Below, one piece after another: positions 21,655 through 31,790 of a DNA stretch of 64,000 nucleotides (position 1 is the stretch's first letter; each line of letters opens with the position of its first letter). Origin of the DNA: Anthostomella pinea. Its lineage: Eukaryota > Ascomycota > Sordariomycetes > Xylariales > Xylariaceae. A program made the position numbers and the translations under genes. The stretch lies in contig CAUWAG010000018.1 of assembly GCA_963556695.1 (NCBI GenBank), positions 4,774,001 to 4,838,000 of the forward strand, given 5' to 3'. The notes beneath the pieces are model-generated. The model was given only the letters and a program-made list of their open reading frames with translations. It was not told the origin of the DNA and did no database searches.

Positions 21655-23346
21655 CTACAGGTCTTGATCGGGCTCCAGCATCGATTCCATCTTCCTAACC
21701 CAGTCAGGGGCTTGTTCTTTATCGATCGCATTGCCATTAAAGCTGACATTCGCACGGATAACATCTCCTTCACCCGCTATCGACACGAGAAATTCACCCC
21801 CTCGGGCCCGCACTCCCGATCGGAAAGCCTCGACACTCGCAATAACTCCATCGTCGGGGTCTGTATCGAGGTCGAACTGCGCGTCAGACCAGGAGACGCG
21901 GCCAACGCTGCTAACACCACAAGTGGCCCGCGTAATCCTGTAACCGGGGACTTTGTACTTCCCCTTCGGTGACTGTACGGTGTCTTGCAGATTGGGTGGA
22001 AGCTTTGCCCGCAGCTTCTCGATCGCATCTATATAATTTGACGCTATGAGTCGGCCGATCCCACCGCTGCCCATAGATGCCACTTGATCTGCGGCGTTCT
22101 GGTGACTCTTGCGCTTCTGATAGACAGATAGCTGTTTGGATGCCTGCCGGACCAGTAACCGAAACCTGCCCTCGAGATCCAGGTGAGAAGGGAGGAATGG
22201 AAGCACTATGCCCTCGCTGAAAGCCAACATGACACTGTCTTGGCTTGTGGTACCAATGAACGGTCTCGGGTTCAGGGGAAAACTGCCTATGAAGGGGCGG
22301 CGTTCTTCGTCAGGCTCTTCGGGATAGCGTGCTTCGTGAAGTGACATCATTGACATTGCGACCAGCACAAAGCAGCCAGCACCAATGCTAGCACCGGCTT
22401 CCCGTGAGAGGCGATGAAGCCGCTTTGTAGCATTCTTCGATAAAACAGCCGTAACAAAAGACGTGTTCAGTGGAGGACTCCTGGAATAGTCAAAGGCTGT
22501 CGGGTACGTTTGCGGTATTGGCTTCGCCTCGGACAGTGCTGTGACTCTTCTCAGTGGGTTGGGGAATGCGGTCGGCATGGGCTTCCGGACGTGTCGCAAG
22601 ACAATGGTCAAGGTCCAGTACCATCGCTGTCGGGCCTTCGATCCACTGATTGGTGGGTATATGTCTTCTTGGGCTGGAGGGAGATAATTGCGGGTGATTT
22701 CGGGGGAGATAGCGATGCTGATTTGGTCCTCGATCTGCTTGGAGGGTATGTTGAGTATCTTGACCAAGCTGCTCATCCAATTCCGACAAGACAGACCGTC
22801 CGCGATCTGATGCGCCATAACGAACAAGACCCGTAGTAGACGGCGGTTGCCATGCGAAGACTCCTCCGGCAGAACGAATGCTCGAGCCATGGCATGGTCT
22901 TCAATGATAACCCTAGCAGTGTTTTGTGCGTGCATATAGAAGTCGTCCATGTCGATCTCATGGTGGCCATCTTCTTCCATGAAAGTTAAAGCCGAAGCAG
23001 CCTCATTGAATGCGTCTTTGGCGGTAGCAAGCACCGTCACCGAGAAGTATGGCTCAACTCCAAGAGAACAGAGCTCTGCTTTGGCTCGCAGCAACGGGTG
23101 GTGTAAACGTAGCAGAGTGAAGGCTAGAAGAACATGGCGATGAAGCCTTTCGCGTGGTAGCTGTGTCAAAACACCAAGACTCAGGAGAGCGCTCATATCG
23201 GCCCTGCCTTCATAGTAGCGACCGTCAGAATCAAAGCCAGCCTCGACGAGTCCGCAGCGTCTGGAGAATCCCTCATCTGTTTCCGCCCAAGAGTGGTACC
23301 CAGCTCCGTATCGGTCCAGCCAGTGACTCCTGCCCTGTTCTGGCAT
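21655..23346 (-). CDS. HxxxDG acyltransferase / condensation-like protein
   Basis: A single exon encoding 563 residues. Around residues 178-183 is HQIADG, the HxxxDG catalytic motif of the chloramphenicol acetyltransferase / condensation / BAHD-like superfamily. The N-terminal SLGVLTQLPRERL and long two-lobed layout match fungal stand-alone condensation-like proteins annotated as O- or N-acyltransferases. There is no BAHD DFGWG motif. The expected role is transfer of an acyl group from CoA or a carrier to an alcohol or amine on a small molecule. It is convergent with the damaged P450 (about 230 bp apart), a pairing often seen in secondary-metabolite loci. Substrate cannot be inferred. Confidence 0.75.
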   Translation of the reverse strand: MPEQGRSHWLDRYGAGYHSWAETDEGFSRRCGLVEAGFDSDGRYYEGRADMSALLSLGVLTQLPRERLHRHVLLAFTLLRLHHPLLRAKAELCSLGVEPYFSVTVLATAKDAFNEAASALTFMEEDGHHEIDMDDFYMHAQNTARVIIEDHAMARAFVLPEESSHGNRRLLRVLFVMAHQIADGLSCRNWMSSLVKILNIPSKQIEDQISIAISPEITRNYLPPAQEDIYPPISGSKARQRWYWTLTIVLRHVRKPMPTAFPNPLRRVTALSEAKPIPQTYPTAFDYSRSPPLNTSFVTAVLSKNATKRLHRLSREAGASIGAGCFVLVAMSMMSLHEARYPEEPDEERRPFIGSFPLNPRPFIGTTSQDSVMLAFSEGIVLPFLPSHLDLEGRFRLLVRQASKQLSVYQKRKSHQNAADQVASMGSGGIGRLIASNYIDAIEKLRAKLPPNLQDTVQSPKGKYKVPGYRITRATCGVSSVGRVSWSDAQFDLDTDPDDGVIASVEAFRSGVRARGGEFLVSIAGEGDVIRANVSFNGNAIDKEQAPDWVRKMESMLEPDQDL

Positions 23347-23793
23347 GCTGACCTGAATGAGATGCGATGGAACAGCTCACATCCGGTGCCGCTCCAGATG
23401 GAATGACAGTAGCTTTCGGTGGAGAGCCGACAGCGAGGATGTGACGCAATACCCTGGCTCGTCTTGAATATGGTCATGCGTGCAAGTCGAGCGCGATCTT
23501 CCGAGTGAAAAAGCAGTGCTTCCGATGGATATACGACGAGAGGTCAGGTCTTATTAAGTGTGAAGAAAGAGTACTGGGCGGTTACATGTAATCATGGTCT
23601 CCGCGGGTTCAATATTGCAGGAGCGGGTTAGGGGTTAAGGCGAGAGTTTCTTTACTCACATACCTAGGTTTGGTAACTACTTATTATGCAATAAGTGAGG
23701 CTATAAGTGTTATCGCGCTTCCCTTATGCTGTACCTTTTGGTAGCTTTCCCAGATGCTGACAAATCACAAGTCTTGTTGTAATCTATCAGTGG

Positions 23794-24105
23794 TCTGGGT
23801 GGTGCTTGATTAAAAGGTCGGATGGAAAGGATTCCATCCGAGATGTATCTAAATACCTAAATTACAGTGGTGAGGTACCTGTTGCCAGGCAGCCTTCATC
23901 AGGTAACCTCCAACATATCTGGTGGGGTTACCAGAATACTCCATATGGGTCCATGCACTGGATCCACAGTGCCTTGTGGTAGCGGTATCCAGAATAAGGA
24001 CCAGGGTCACGATAGGTGGCTATTGGTCTGTATTCTGGAAGTTGCTTGATTGAAAGAAGGGATGGGTAGTGTCCCCATCCCAGAAGTAGCTATCATCCCA
24101 ATTGG
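23794..24105. repeat. Two diverged copies of a hairpin-containing unit
   Basis: The segment starting at about 23799 (GTGCTTGATTAAAAG, then GGATGG...CCATCC) is mirrored by one starting at about 24038 (GTTGCTTGATTGAAAG, then GGGATGG...CCATCCC). Each copy carries its own small inverted repeat, and the copies are about 240 bp apart. Between them lies GGTAACC...GGTTACC. They look like old copies of a short mobile or structured element. Confidence 0.5.
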
Positions 24106-24589
24106 GTACGAATCTGGTACAAACGGGTACCCGTTGGGCTCCAAGGTACCTTGTATCCTGGTCCGTGACCCATCCGTCATTGTGGCTGGAAAATGGGTTG
24201 AGGAGCCACACCCTTTTCTGACCGACATCCCTTGACTTTCATACTTGCTGTCGCTGTACATCATTGGCGCCTGGTATTACCACATATTCACTCCAGCAAC
24301 TCAATTTGTATCCTGTGTCGGCCATTGAGACAAAAAGAAGTCGGAGACTCTGGGTTGGTTCGATATTTGGCCTGAAGAAGATACCGCGAGGCCGACAACA
24401 TCATGGATCGTACCATAAACTACGAAGAGGCCTGTCCGATAACCAATAAACAACAAGAGACTTCGATTTCGAACATAGCCTCGACTTGAGACATCCACAT
24501 TTTAAGTCACGCAGTCGATTTCAAGCAACGATAGTATGGGTCTAATGATGAAATTGATCTAGGTCAGAGGTTCTATCTTACAACGTCTT

Positions 24590-24855
24590 TCGGGTGGGCA
24601 TATCCCCGATCTGAGGCTGAACGTAACTGGGGGCCAAGTGCTCATATTTGAAGCAGTAGCTATCCCTCGTCGAGTTAATGCGACCGCATTCGCAGCAGAT
24701 CCATCAATCGGCAGACGTATTGGTGAAGTTCGGGGCCGCCCGTGCAGCTTCCGCAATTCATGTGCGAACATCTGGAGCAGTAGTCCTCCCTGCACGAGGT
24801 CTGGCGACCGCATTTGCAGCAAGTTCATCCATCGGCAGACATCTTGATGAAGTTG
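24590..24855 (-). pseudogene. Relic of a small Cys-rich (zinc-ribbon-like) protein with internal duplication
   Basis: Two direct repeats, 24680-24730 and 24804-24854, are about 80 per cent identical. Read on the minus strand, both encode the same pattern: SAD, then CC(K/E)CGR. The first copy continues with Cys pairs (TSCREDYCSRCSHMNCGSC), the second with a poorer version ending at TAA near 24580. An ATG begins the first copy, but a TGA (24825-24827) follows five codons later; the second copy also has a TGA just before its Trp-Ile-Cys-Cys, and the two copies are in different frames. Small fungal proteins with paired Cys at the N terminus are common, but no function is known to me. Confidence 0.45.
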
Positions 24856-25862
24856 GGGGGAGTTTGCTAATATGTTGTTGAGTGAGTCTGATATGCTGTT
24901 GAAAAGTGGAAAAAGAGGTGCAAGTGTAGAGTGTGGTGTGTTGGTGGTGGGAGCTTGAGTGATGGGAGACTGACCATGAGGGACTGCGGTGGCTTTATAC
25001 TCCGCGGTATCTGGGCATCCAGCATCAACCTAGCTATTTGAGAGTACCTTGCTGAAAGGGCGTTGTTTTCCTCATGCATTGCGTCAAAGAGGCCTTCGTG
25101 AGGTTGACCAGGGTGTGCGTATCGATCCTTTTGCTGAAGCTACGATCAGCAACCCTGCCTCTGAAGTCCGAGCAAAGGAATTGTGCTTCGTCTGGGTGGT
25201 AGTCTTTACCATACAATCCAAAAGAGGCTTTGTGGCTAACCCATTGTCAAAGCCTGAGTACAATGACAATGCTTTACATCATGAAAGGATTTCGCAACTA
25301 TTTAAACTTGTCAAAAAGTAGAGCTTAGCTTACAAGAGTGTTAGTAAACAACGGGATGGTTGCCCTTACATTGTTGTTCAAGATGTGTTCTTTGTACATT
25401 CATTGACTCTATGAAAAGCCTGTCTTGGCAGAGCTACAGGCAACCAACAGCTATACCAGGTTACACGGACTGCACGGCCTACACAATGACTTCAGTCAAA
25501 GCAACTTGGCGTACTGACCAAGATCCGACAGAACAGGACGTGATTGGGATGCGCCGTTAACATACATACGACGTACCAATTAGGATTCTTTAATAAGAGT
25601 ACCGTCCTGGGTACACATGAACCACCTAACATGCCATATCATAAAGGTAGAATATGACCGTACAATACATAACCCTGATCCACCAAATCACGATCCTTAG
25701 GTAATGGTTACAGTCACGTATCTCATCATGGTAAAATTTGAAGTCAGATGTGATCAAGTTCTTTGATTCTTTCACCAGCTTTGTACATATAATGGGTCAA
25801 TGAGGAAAATATCAAATTTTAGACGGCTAGAAGGTTCAGATGGATGTTTATACTCAGTTGCG

Positions 25863-27320
25863 CTAATCGCTCTGTGTGGCTGTTTGGGGCAAGTGTGCCG
25901 TAACCATCGACGCGACAGTGGGCAAGTGACCCGGAACCATCGACGCGACAGTGACGAAGGCCCCATCCGAGGGGACGTCTTCATTAGCTACACTTCCATT
26001 AGTAGACAGCTCAACGTGAGCGCCACTTCCACTCGACTCACCTGTCTTCCACTGATTTTTCCAGATGAAAATCCCGATTACGACGAAAACGACAACATAC
26101 AGGCTGCCGAAGAAGATGCCAACGGCCAGAAAACCACCAGCAGTTTCCGAAATCGCACCAGCGACAGGAGACCCGACCAAGATGCCTAGTCCCATGAAAC
26201 CTTCGGCCAAGCCGAGATTCGAGCCGAAAGTACGAGGGTCGGGTGAGATGATTCGCAGGACGGGGGAAACCAGCGTCATGAGGCCGCCGGTAAAGACACC
26301 ATAGAACACCGCGAACACGATGATAGTCGCCAGACTGCTGATGGTGCCGAACGAGAACAGCAGTGTCGTAGTGCCGAGGGTTGAGAATTGCCACACGTGG
26401 AGAGAATCTGTATAGTCGGCGAGAAGACCAAGCACAAGCCGGCCGAATAGCGAGGACGCATTCAGGCCAGACAGCAGGTAGTCGCCTATCTGAGGGGACA
26501 ACCCGAGCTTCTTTTGGGCGATGGTGGAAAGGTAGAAGAAGGGCACGTCGATTCCCATCATAAGCAGGAAGAGACAGAGGCTGAAAGCCAAGAACTTCAA
26601 GTCTGCCAGAGCTTTGAAAAGATGGAGAAATTGGTGTAGCGTTGATTTCGTCGGCTTGAGCTCTTCCTCTACCACTGGTTCGGCACGACGAGGTCGGATG
26701 AGGAGACAGGAGACGAGCAGCAGGGCCCCGTTGATGAAAGCGAAGATGCGGCAGGTCCATGGAAAGCCCACGCTGTCGATCAGTGAGCGGAAGAGGATGG
26801 GATATAGGACCCCACCCATGCTGGAGCCAGTGGTAGCGATTGCGTTAGCGACAGGGAGACGGGTAGTGAAGTAGGCCCCTAAGATGGCAAGGGCGGGTAT
26901 GTAGATAGCACCACATCCGAGACCGACAATGAAGCCAAACGACACGAATATCGATGTGTACTCAGATGAAAAGCTTGTGGCGACGAGACCGGCTACGCTG
27001 AGCGCCGCCCCCGTGTAGACAAGAGACCTGATATATCCTTTGTCGTAGAGAGCCCCACTAAGAATCCCGACGATGCTGAGGAAGAAGCCTTGGACAGTGC
27101 CGATCCACGAGATGGCAGACGGCGAGTGAGACAGGAGAAGGGACTGCGCGAAGTATCCCTGGAAGACGCCAAAAGAGTTGCCGAGACCGAGTGTGCAAAA
27201 GCAGATGAGAAAGGCAGAGACGACTTGTGCCCACGCTTGTCGACCGTGGTTCGGTGGCTCGGCGTCGAATACTCGAGGGCGAGACAGGACTGCCTTGTCC
27301 AGGCAGCAGAAGGCTGGCAT
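25863..27320 (-). CDS. Major facilitator, monocarboxylate-transporter (MCT/MCH) type
   Basis: A single exon of 485 residues. After a short N terminus (NHGRQAWAQVV) twelve membrane segments can be traced, for example AFLICFCTLGLGNSFGVFQG, IVGLGCGAIYIPALAILGAY and LTLVSPVLRII. The pattern WAQVVSAF...FGVFQGYF and the ARDW-like start are typical of fungal MCT-type major facilitators (annotated as monocarboxylate permease-like or MCH family). Real substrates range from carboxylates to riboflavin and secondary metabolites, so none is assigned. The C-terminal tail carries a short repeat (VASMVPGHLP/VASMVTAHLP) matching a 28-29 base DNA duplication near 25905-25965. It is in tandem, same strand, with HMG-CoA lyase. 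Confidence 0.85.
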   Translation of the reverse strand: MPAFCCLDKAVLSRPRVFDAEPPNHGRQAWAQVVSAFLICFCTLGLGNSFGVFQGYFAQSLLLSHSPSAISWIGTVQGFFLSIVGILSGALYDKGYIRSLVYTGAALSVAGLVATSFSSEYTSIFVSFGFIVGLGCGAIYIPALAILGAYFTTRLPVANAIATTGSSMGGVLYPILFRSLIDSVGFPWTCRIFAFINGALLLVSCLLIRPRRAEPVVEEELKPTKSTLHQFLHLFKALADLKFLAFSLCLFLLMMGIDVPFFYLSTIAQKKLGLSPQIGDYLLSGLNASSLFGRLVLGLLADYTDSLHVWQFSTLGTTTLLFSFGTISSLATIIVFAVFYGVFTGGLMTLVSPVLRIISPDPRTFGSNLGLAEGFMGLGILVGSPVAGAISETAGGFLAVGIFFGSLYVVVFVVIGIFIWKNQWKTGESSGSGAHVELSTNGSVANEDVPSDGAFVTVASMVPGHLPTVASMVTAHLPQTATQSD

Positions 27321-27823
27321 TGTGAGGATGTATTCGTGATGAGTATTGTGGTATCTTCTACAGACTTGGTTGATGAATGTTGTGGCGTCTTCTAGAGACT
27401 TCGGTCATCACCTTCTCTGGTGTCCGAACATTATATATGCCACCCCTTAGGTATGCCTGCTCCTGAACAACCTCATTGATTAGGCACACAATGGCGCTCC
27501 CTAGGAATGATGGGTGAAGGAAGTCGGGGACACAAAGGCATTGTTCACCACAATGGGGTGTGGTGCAGGTGTGAGGTACAAAGGGTATTGTGCTGCACAT
27601 TGTTACTCGCTTCCCGAGGCCGAATCGCGTCTCCAGGGGAATAACTGCAAACCTCATCGCACTTGTTGTCGGTAAACACCAGTCTGCAGCAGGGGACACA
27701 ACAAAGCCAGCTCGGTCGTGGAAGCCCCAAGTGAACTGTTGACACGGTTGACGAATAATGCCCGTATACTGCGGCATCGCTTCAGATACAATCATATACA
27801 GTTTGCGTAGGTATCTACGTACT
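27321..27823. other. Short intergenic between MFS and HMG-CoA lyase
   Basis: A 162-codon minus-strand frame at 27358-27846 crosses this gap but overlaps the lyase end and has no recognisable domain; it is treated as spurious. Nothing else is visible. Confidence 0.5.
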
Positions 27824-29125
27824 TCAAGGGCTAGCGGACGCCGCACTTTGACGTGCTCCCAACACAGCTTTTCCTACAGCAGAATCGTTCGGCTTGTCCA
27901 GCTCGCCAGTGATCCACTGACCTATATCCGCCATCGCGTCAAGGTCAACACCAGTCTCCATACCCAGGCTCTCGAGAAAGTAGACCATGTTCTCAGTCGC
28001 TACATTTCCAGTAGCTCCGGGGCTGTAGGGGCACCCGCCGAGACCGCCCACGGCGCTGTCGAAGGTCCTGACGCCGCGCTCTAACGAGACGGCCGTGTTG
28101 ACCAGGGCCTGTCCATATGTATCATGGAAGTGCATGGCGATATCCTCGCTCCGTATCCCAGCAGCCGCCATGCACCTCAGAAGCTCCTGGGTCCGGGGTG
28201 CAGTGCCCATTCCAGTAGTATCTCCCAGGGATATCTCATCTGCTCCCATCTCGAGCAGTGAGGTGGCAATCTCAGCCACCTTATGAGGGTCAACCTCATA
28301 GCCTTCGAAGGGGCACCCCAGAACCACCGAGATATAGGCCCTAGCTCTGATGCCAATCTGCTTTGCCCCTTGTATCACGTCTCGGAATCTTTCGAGGGAG
28401 GTGGCGATGTCACAGTTCAGGTTGCGCTTCGAGAAGCTTTCGGTCGCGGCAGCGAACACGGCAAGTTCCATTGCAGGCTTCCCGTTCACACCTGCGAGAG
28501 ACTCGGTTTGGGTCATGTACGCGCCTTGGTGATCCCGTAGCAGAGCGGTCGCATTGGCAACGCCCTTCGCGTTCGGCGCAAGGAATGAATACGTGATCGG
28601 GACTGGCGAGATGACATTTTTCGTCAGGAGGTGCTCCATGATGGCGGAGGAGTTATCCATCTGCAGTACGGCGTGGTTAGCGATGCATAGACAATCCCGG
28701 GGCTCTTGGTAAGAACCGACCTGCGGCACCCATTTTGGGGAGACAAACGAACCAGCCTCGATGAACGACAGTCCCGTCTGCGCCAGCCTCTCAATCAACT
28801 CAATCTTGGTCGCGAGAGGTATGGTCTTCTTCTCGTTCTGGAGGCCATCTCTTGGACCAACCTCTACTATATTCACTCGATTGTCGGGTCGAGGCTGGGC
28901 GGCGGCCTGGTCTCTCACGTCGGAAGCTGTGGCGAAGCGTCGCAGAGAAGAAGAGACACCCGTGGGGGGAGCTCGCCAGCGGGCTACCCGGGTCACTGAT
29001 CGCAGCCACGCCATTTTCTGTTCATGTCGATGGAACAATCGAACAGTTGTGCTCGGTGGACCGTTCCTGCACAGAAGCAGAGAAGCACAGACGAATGCTC
29101 GTCGCATCATGGCCAGCGTCGGCAT
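27824..29125 (-). CDS. HMGCL: Hydroxymethylglutaryl-CoA lyase, mitochondrial
   Basis: HMGL-like TIM-barrel enzyme splitting HMG-CoA to acetyl-CoA and acetoacetate in leucine breakdown. Motifs: NIVEVGPRDGLQNE (substrate/metal loop), FVSPKWVPQ, HFHDTYGQ (metal His pair) and GGLGGCPYSPGATGN with the catalytic Cys. A 60-bp intron with GT-AG ends and a GCTAAC branch site (28661-28720) has no stop and a length divisible by three, so it reads through as an open frame; removing it restores FVSPKWVPQ-MDNSS continuity with the family. Two starts are possible: 29125, or 29014 (MAWLRSVTRVARW), which gives a clean basic mitochondrial presequence and 376 residues. It lies in tandem behind the MFS gene, with no sign of shared regulation. 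Confidence 0.92.
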   Translation of the reverse strand: MPTLAMMRRAFVCASLLLCRNGPPSTTVRLFHRHEQKMAWLRSVTRVARWRAPPTGVSSSLRRFATASDVRDQAAAQPRPDNRVNIVEVGPRDGLQNEKKTIPLATKIELIERLAQTGLSFIEAGSFVSPKWVPQVGSYQEPRDCLCIANHAVLQMDNSSAIMEHLLTKNVISPVPITYSFLAPNAKGVANATALLRDHQGAYMTQTESLAGVNGKPAMELAVFAAATESFSKRNLNCDIATSLERFRDVIQGAKQIGIRARAYISVVLGCPFEGYEVDPHKVAEIATSLLEMGADEISLGDTTGMGTAPRTQELLRCMAAAGIRSEDIAMHFHDTYGQALVNTAVSLERGVRTFDSAVGGLGGCPYSPGATGNVATENMVYFLESLGMETGVDLDAMADIGQWITGELDKPNDSAVGKAVLGARQSAASASP

Positions 29126-30150
29126 TGGATGACTAAACTCATGTCAACTGGTCACGTGCCTTTGCAATAACTTTGAATTGCATGTAGAAGGTCATAGTTT
29201 AATATCGGGCTATCCGTATGTCGATGATGTCTAGCGATAGCTTCAACCCCTACCTTCCCACACCCTTCGACTCTCCCAGCTCTAGAGTAGATACTCTACG
29301 TATCCAAGATCTTGCCAGGCAGATGGTTTATCACTCTGTAAAAACGGATGACCGCGCTTTACACGCATGTCGCTCGGGGTGTGACGCGTCGGCCTGAGCC
29401 TGCGGACGCCATGGTGTTTTACGTTTTAATCTGTTAGATTCTGCGTACAGCACGGGGGCTCGGCTTTTTGTTACGTTTTCAAGGCATTTGGGTTTAGCTC
29501 TTCCCTCTGTTGAAGATCCTGAGCATAAAATAAATCGATCGCCTAGAAGCGGCGCTGCGTCACTGCGTAGGAGGCGGCACGGCGTGGGAGGCGGCACCGC
29601 GTCGTAGGAGGCGGCACTGCGTCGTAGGAGGCGGCGCTGCGTAGGAACAAGCAGACGCCGCATAGGAGCAGGCGCCGAAACACCATACTTAGAACTATAC
29701 ATCATCAGTCTCACTACGAACCCATACACGTAAGGTTGAGGTGCGAGCGAAGATCGCTCCTATGGCGTATGTAGAGAACTGATATTGTACGAACATCCTT
29801 GCAGACGCAGGTCTATGGGAAATGTACGCAAGAATCGGTGGCGATATGGCGGAACGAACGTTACATATAAATGTCCAGCATCCTCTACTATTCCAGTTAT
29901 CTAGATATCTAAGTACCAGCGCGGCTATATTACTATCAGATACATAAAACCCGGTCTTTTGTTGAACAGAATAGCGAAATACTTGTTTTCATTGCCGACA
30001 CCATTCAGATAGGATACCCCGACAGCTGTTCCCATCATGGTCTGTCTCCAACATCCTGCTATAATCGCCGCATTCCTGCTATGATTAGGAAGTACTGCCG
30101 TGCTTCAATAGAGGGAGAAAATACAGGACACGTTCGATGGCGTACGAGAA
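29126..30150. other. Intergenic with GC-rich minisatellite
   Basis: No gene-like frame. The promoter side of the HMG-CoA lyase gene lies first, then the minisatellite at 29547-29680, then AT-rich sequence with no protein-like frame up to the protease relic. Confidence 0.5.
29547..29680. repeat. GC-rich minisatellite, about 20-bp unit, degenerate copies
   Basis: Units of the form GTAGGAGGCGGCACTGCGTC are arranged head to tail, the clearest at 29605-29644, with decayed copies on both sides. Unit length varies (about 16-22 bases), so it is not a coding repeat. It sits in otherwise AT-rich intergenic sequence. Confidence 0.8.
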
Positions 30151-31223
30151 TTGAGACGCAGTGGCATTCAGAGCGATCTCGAGGAAGCAGCAAAACAAGG
30201 CCCTAGCCTTATTCTTGTACTACCGGACGGAACAAAGAAGGAAGTCTCTAGCGAGGCTATCAAGAAGGTTGTCGACAAGGTTGACAAAAACAAGGATCAC
30301 TTGGGCGTCAACATCGTCGACAAAAACCCCCACAACAAGAACAAGCCCAACCCAGCCGGTCCATCACGCAGGGACCCGGAGGATTATATTATCGACCCTT
30401 GGAACTCCGGTTATCCGTATTCTGCCTGCGGACGGTTCCACATCAAAAGAAGTTGCAGCATGACACTCATTGGACGACGCCTAGCTTTAACAGCTATGCA
30501 CTGTGGCACAACGGGCAAGGTCTACCCATCTTTCTATGACAAAAAAGTTAAAGGACGATCCACGAAAGTTGTCGCAGCATATCACGACGAGCGCTATACA
30601 CCCAATGTGGATGGGTGGGAACTCTTCGACTGGGTAATCCTCGTTCTGGATTGGAACATAGGAGATAATTTCGGTTACATGTAAGTTCTAGTCACATACC
30701 CCTATTGAGACCACCCATCAAAACGTGCACCGCTCTTCATCGGGACTTCTTTTAGCCCGGTAGAGCCTACCAAGTCAGCACCTTCTTACTCATCATGTCA
30801 CTTAATACTGGGAAAACACTGGGACGAGACTCACATACATGACAGGGGCGTAGCCGCGAACGTCAAAACCGAATGGGTAGGGGACCCCGCGTTCCGCAAC
30901 GTGGCTTATCCTTTTGAGATAATGGAGCAAAAGAGGCCCGGTATATCAAGATGGCATCTCCTTCACGTACGAGTACAAAGGCACTGCGCCCGAAGACGTA
31001 TACGACTGGTCCAAATACAGACCTTTGGCCAGATGCATATGGAGCTCCAGGTTCGTCGGGGAGTTCACTGTGGTTTGAGGATGAAGATAAGAACGCCATC
31101 GTAGTCAGCGTCGTGAGTTCGCTGAATGTCACCGCAAAGACCGTTAATGTCGCGGGTCACGTCGGGCCGTCTGAACTTGCCGAACGGGCGCTCTACGCAG
31201 CCACAGAGTGGCCTGCCGAGTAA
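30151..31223 (+). pseudogene. Trypsin-like (S1) serine protease relic
   Basis: The first exon (30151 to about 30681) encodes a charged N-terminal region, then a peptidase domain with CSMTLIGRRLALTAMHC, where MHC holds the catalytic His, and DWVILVLDWN, a likely Asp region. A GT-AG intron (about 30682-30845) leads to GVAANVKTEWVGDPAF. After that the coherent sequence changes frame twice: DGISFTYEYKG lies in the next frame from 30950, and GSSGSSLWF, the nucleophile Ser region, lies in the third frame near 31052. No plausible introns explain these shifts, so the gene appears to be decayed. Family identity rests on the His and Ser motifs and their spacing. Confidence 0.55.
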
Positions 31224-31790
31224 TCACCGTCTCGCGTAGACCGAGTCGCTCGCATCATAAATTCAAACCTCATCTACAAAATACATCAGGATGGACATTA
31301 CAGTGCTACGCAGGCTGACATGCAAGGGCTACGATACGCAGTCGGCCAATGGGATATGCAGGCCCCTGCATTGCTCCCGCCCACGCCGCTCGGCTACTCC
31401 TGTCAGTTTTGAGCCAATGGTAAGAGTGAAGTGTATGTGTGTATTCTGTCTGTCTAGAGTGTCCTTGTGCGACCGTGGCTGTTTTGTGCCAGAGGGGGCT
31501 GGATCGGGACGGAACAACTAGGTTTCGTTGTCTACCTGTCAAGGTGCCTTCTAGGCGTACCTTTAATCCAACAACTCCCCCTTGGGCTCGTATCGCTCAA
31601 CTTGGCTTAGCTCGATCCAGATGATCATAGCCAACAAAGAGTAAGGAGTTAGGACTTACGACAGAAGCCCCGTAGAGCACTCTGTTGCGCTTCCCGAACC
31701 TGAGAGGTAGTTTACTTACCTACTAGTGTTCACGCTGAACGTTGAGCAATATAAAAGCACGATGGTCCACCAACCTCTTCTCGAGCCCGG
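31224..31790. other. Intergenic, no gene seen
   Basis: Holds the 3' flank of the protease relic and the promoter of the SDR gene. No domain or RNA gene is visible. Confidence 0.5.

Larger units (their letters stand above)
23347..25862. other. Gene-poor, repeat-rich stretch with Cys-rich relic
   Basis: No intact gene is visible. It contains a pair of diverged hairpin-bearing repeats (23794-24105), many GGTACC/GGTAACC-type short palindromes, and a damaged tandem Cys-rich coding relic (24590-24855). The plus frame at 25049-25321 (90 codons) is unassigned. The composition suggests old transposon or duplicated debris between the acyltransferase and the transporter. Confidence 0.5.

Noticed and set aside
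24590..24855. Repeat-induced point mutation as the cause of the stop codons
   Set aside because: The TGA sites correspond to C-to-T changes outside the favoured CpA context, so RIP is not supported by these positions.
27358..27846. 162-codon minus-strand frame between MFS and HMG-CoA lyase
   Set aside because: It overlaps the end of the lyase and shows no domain or signal.
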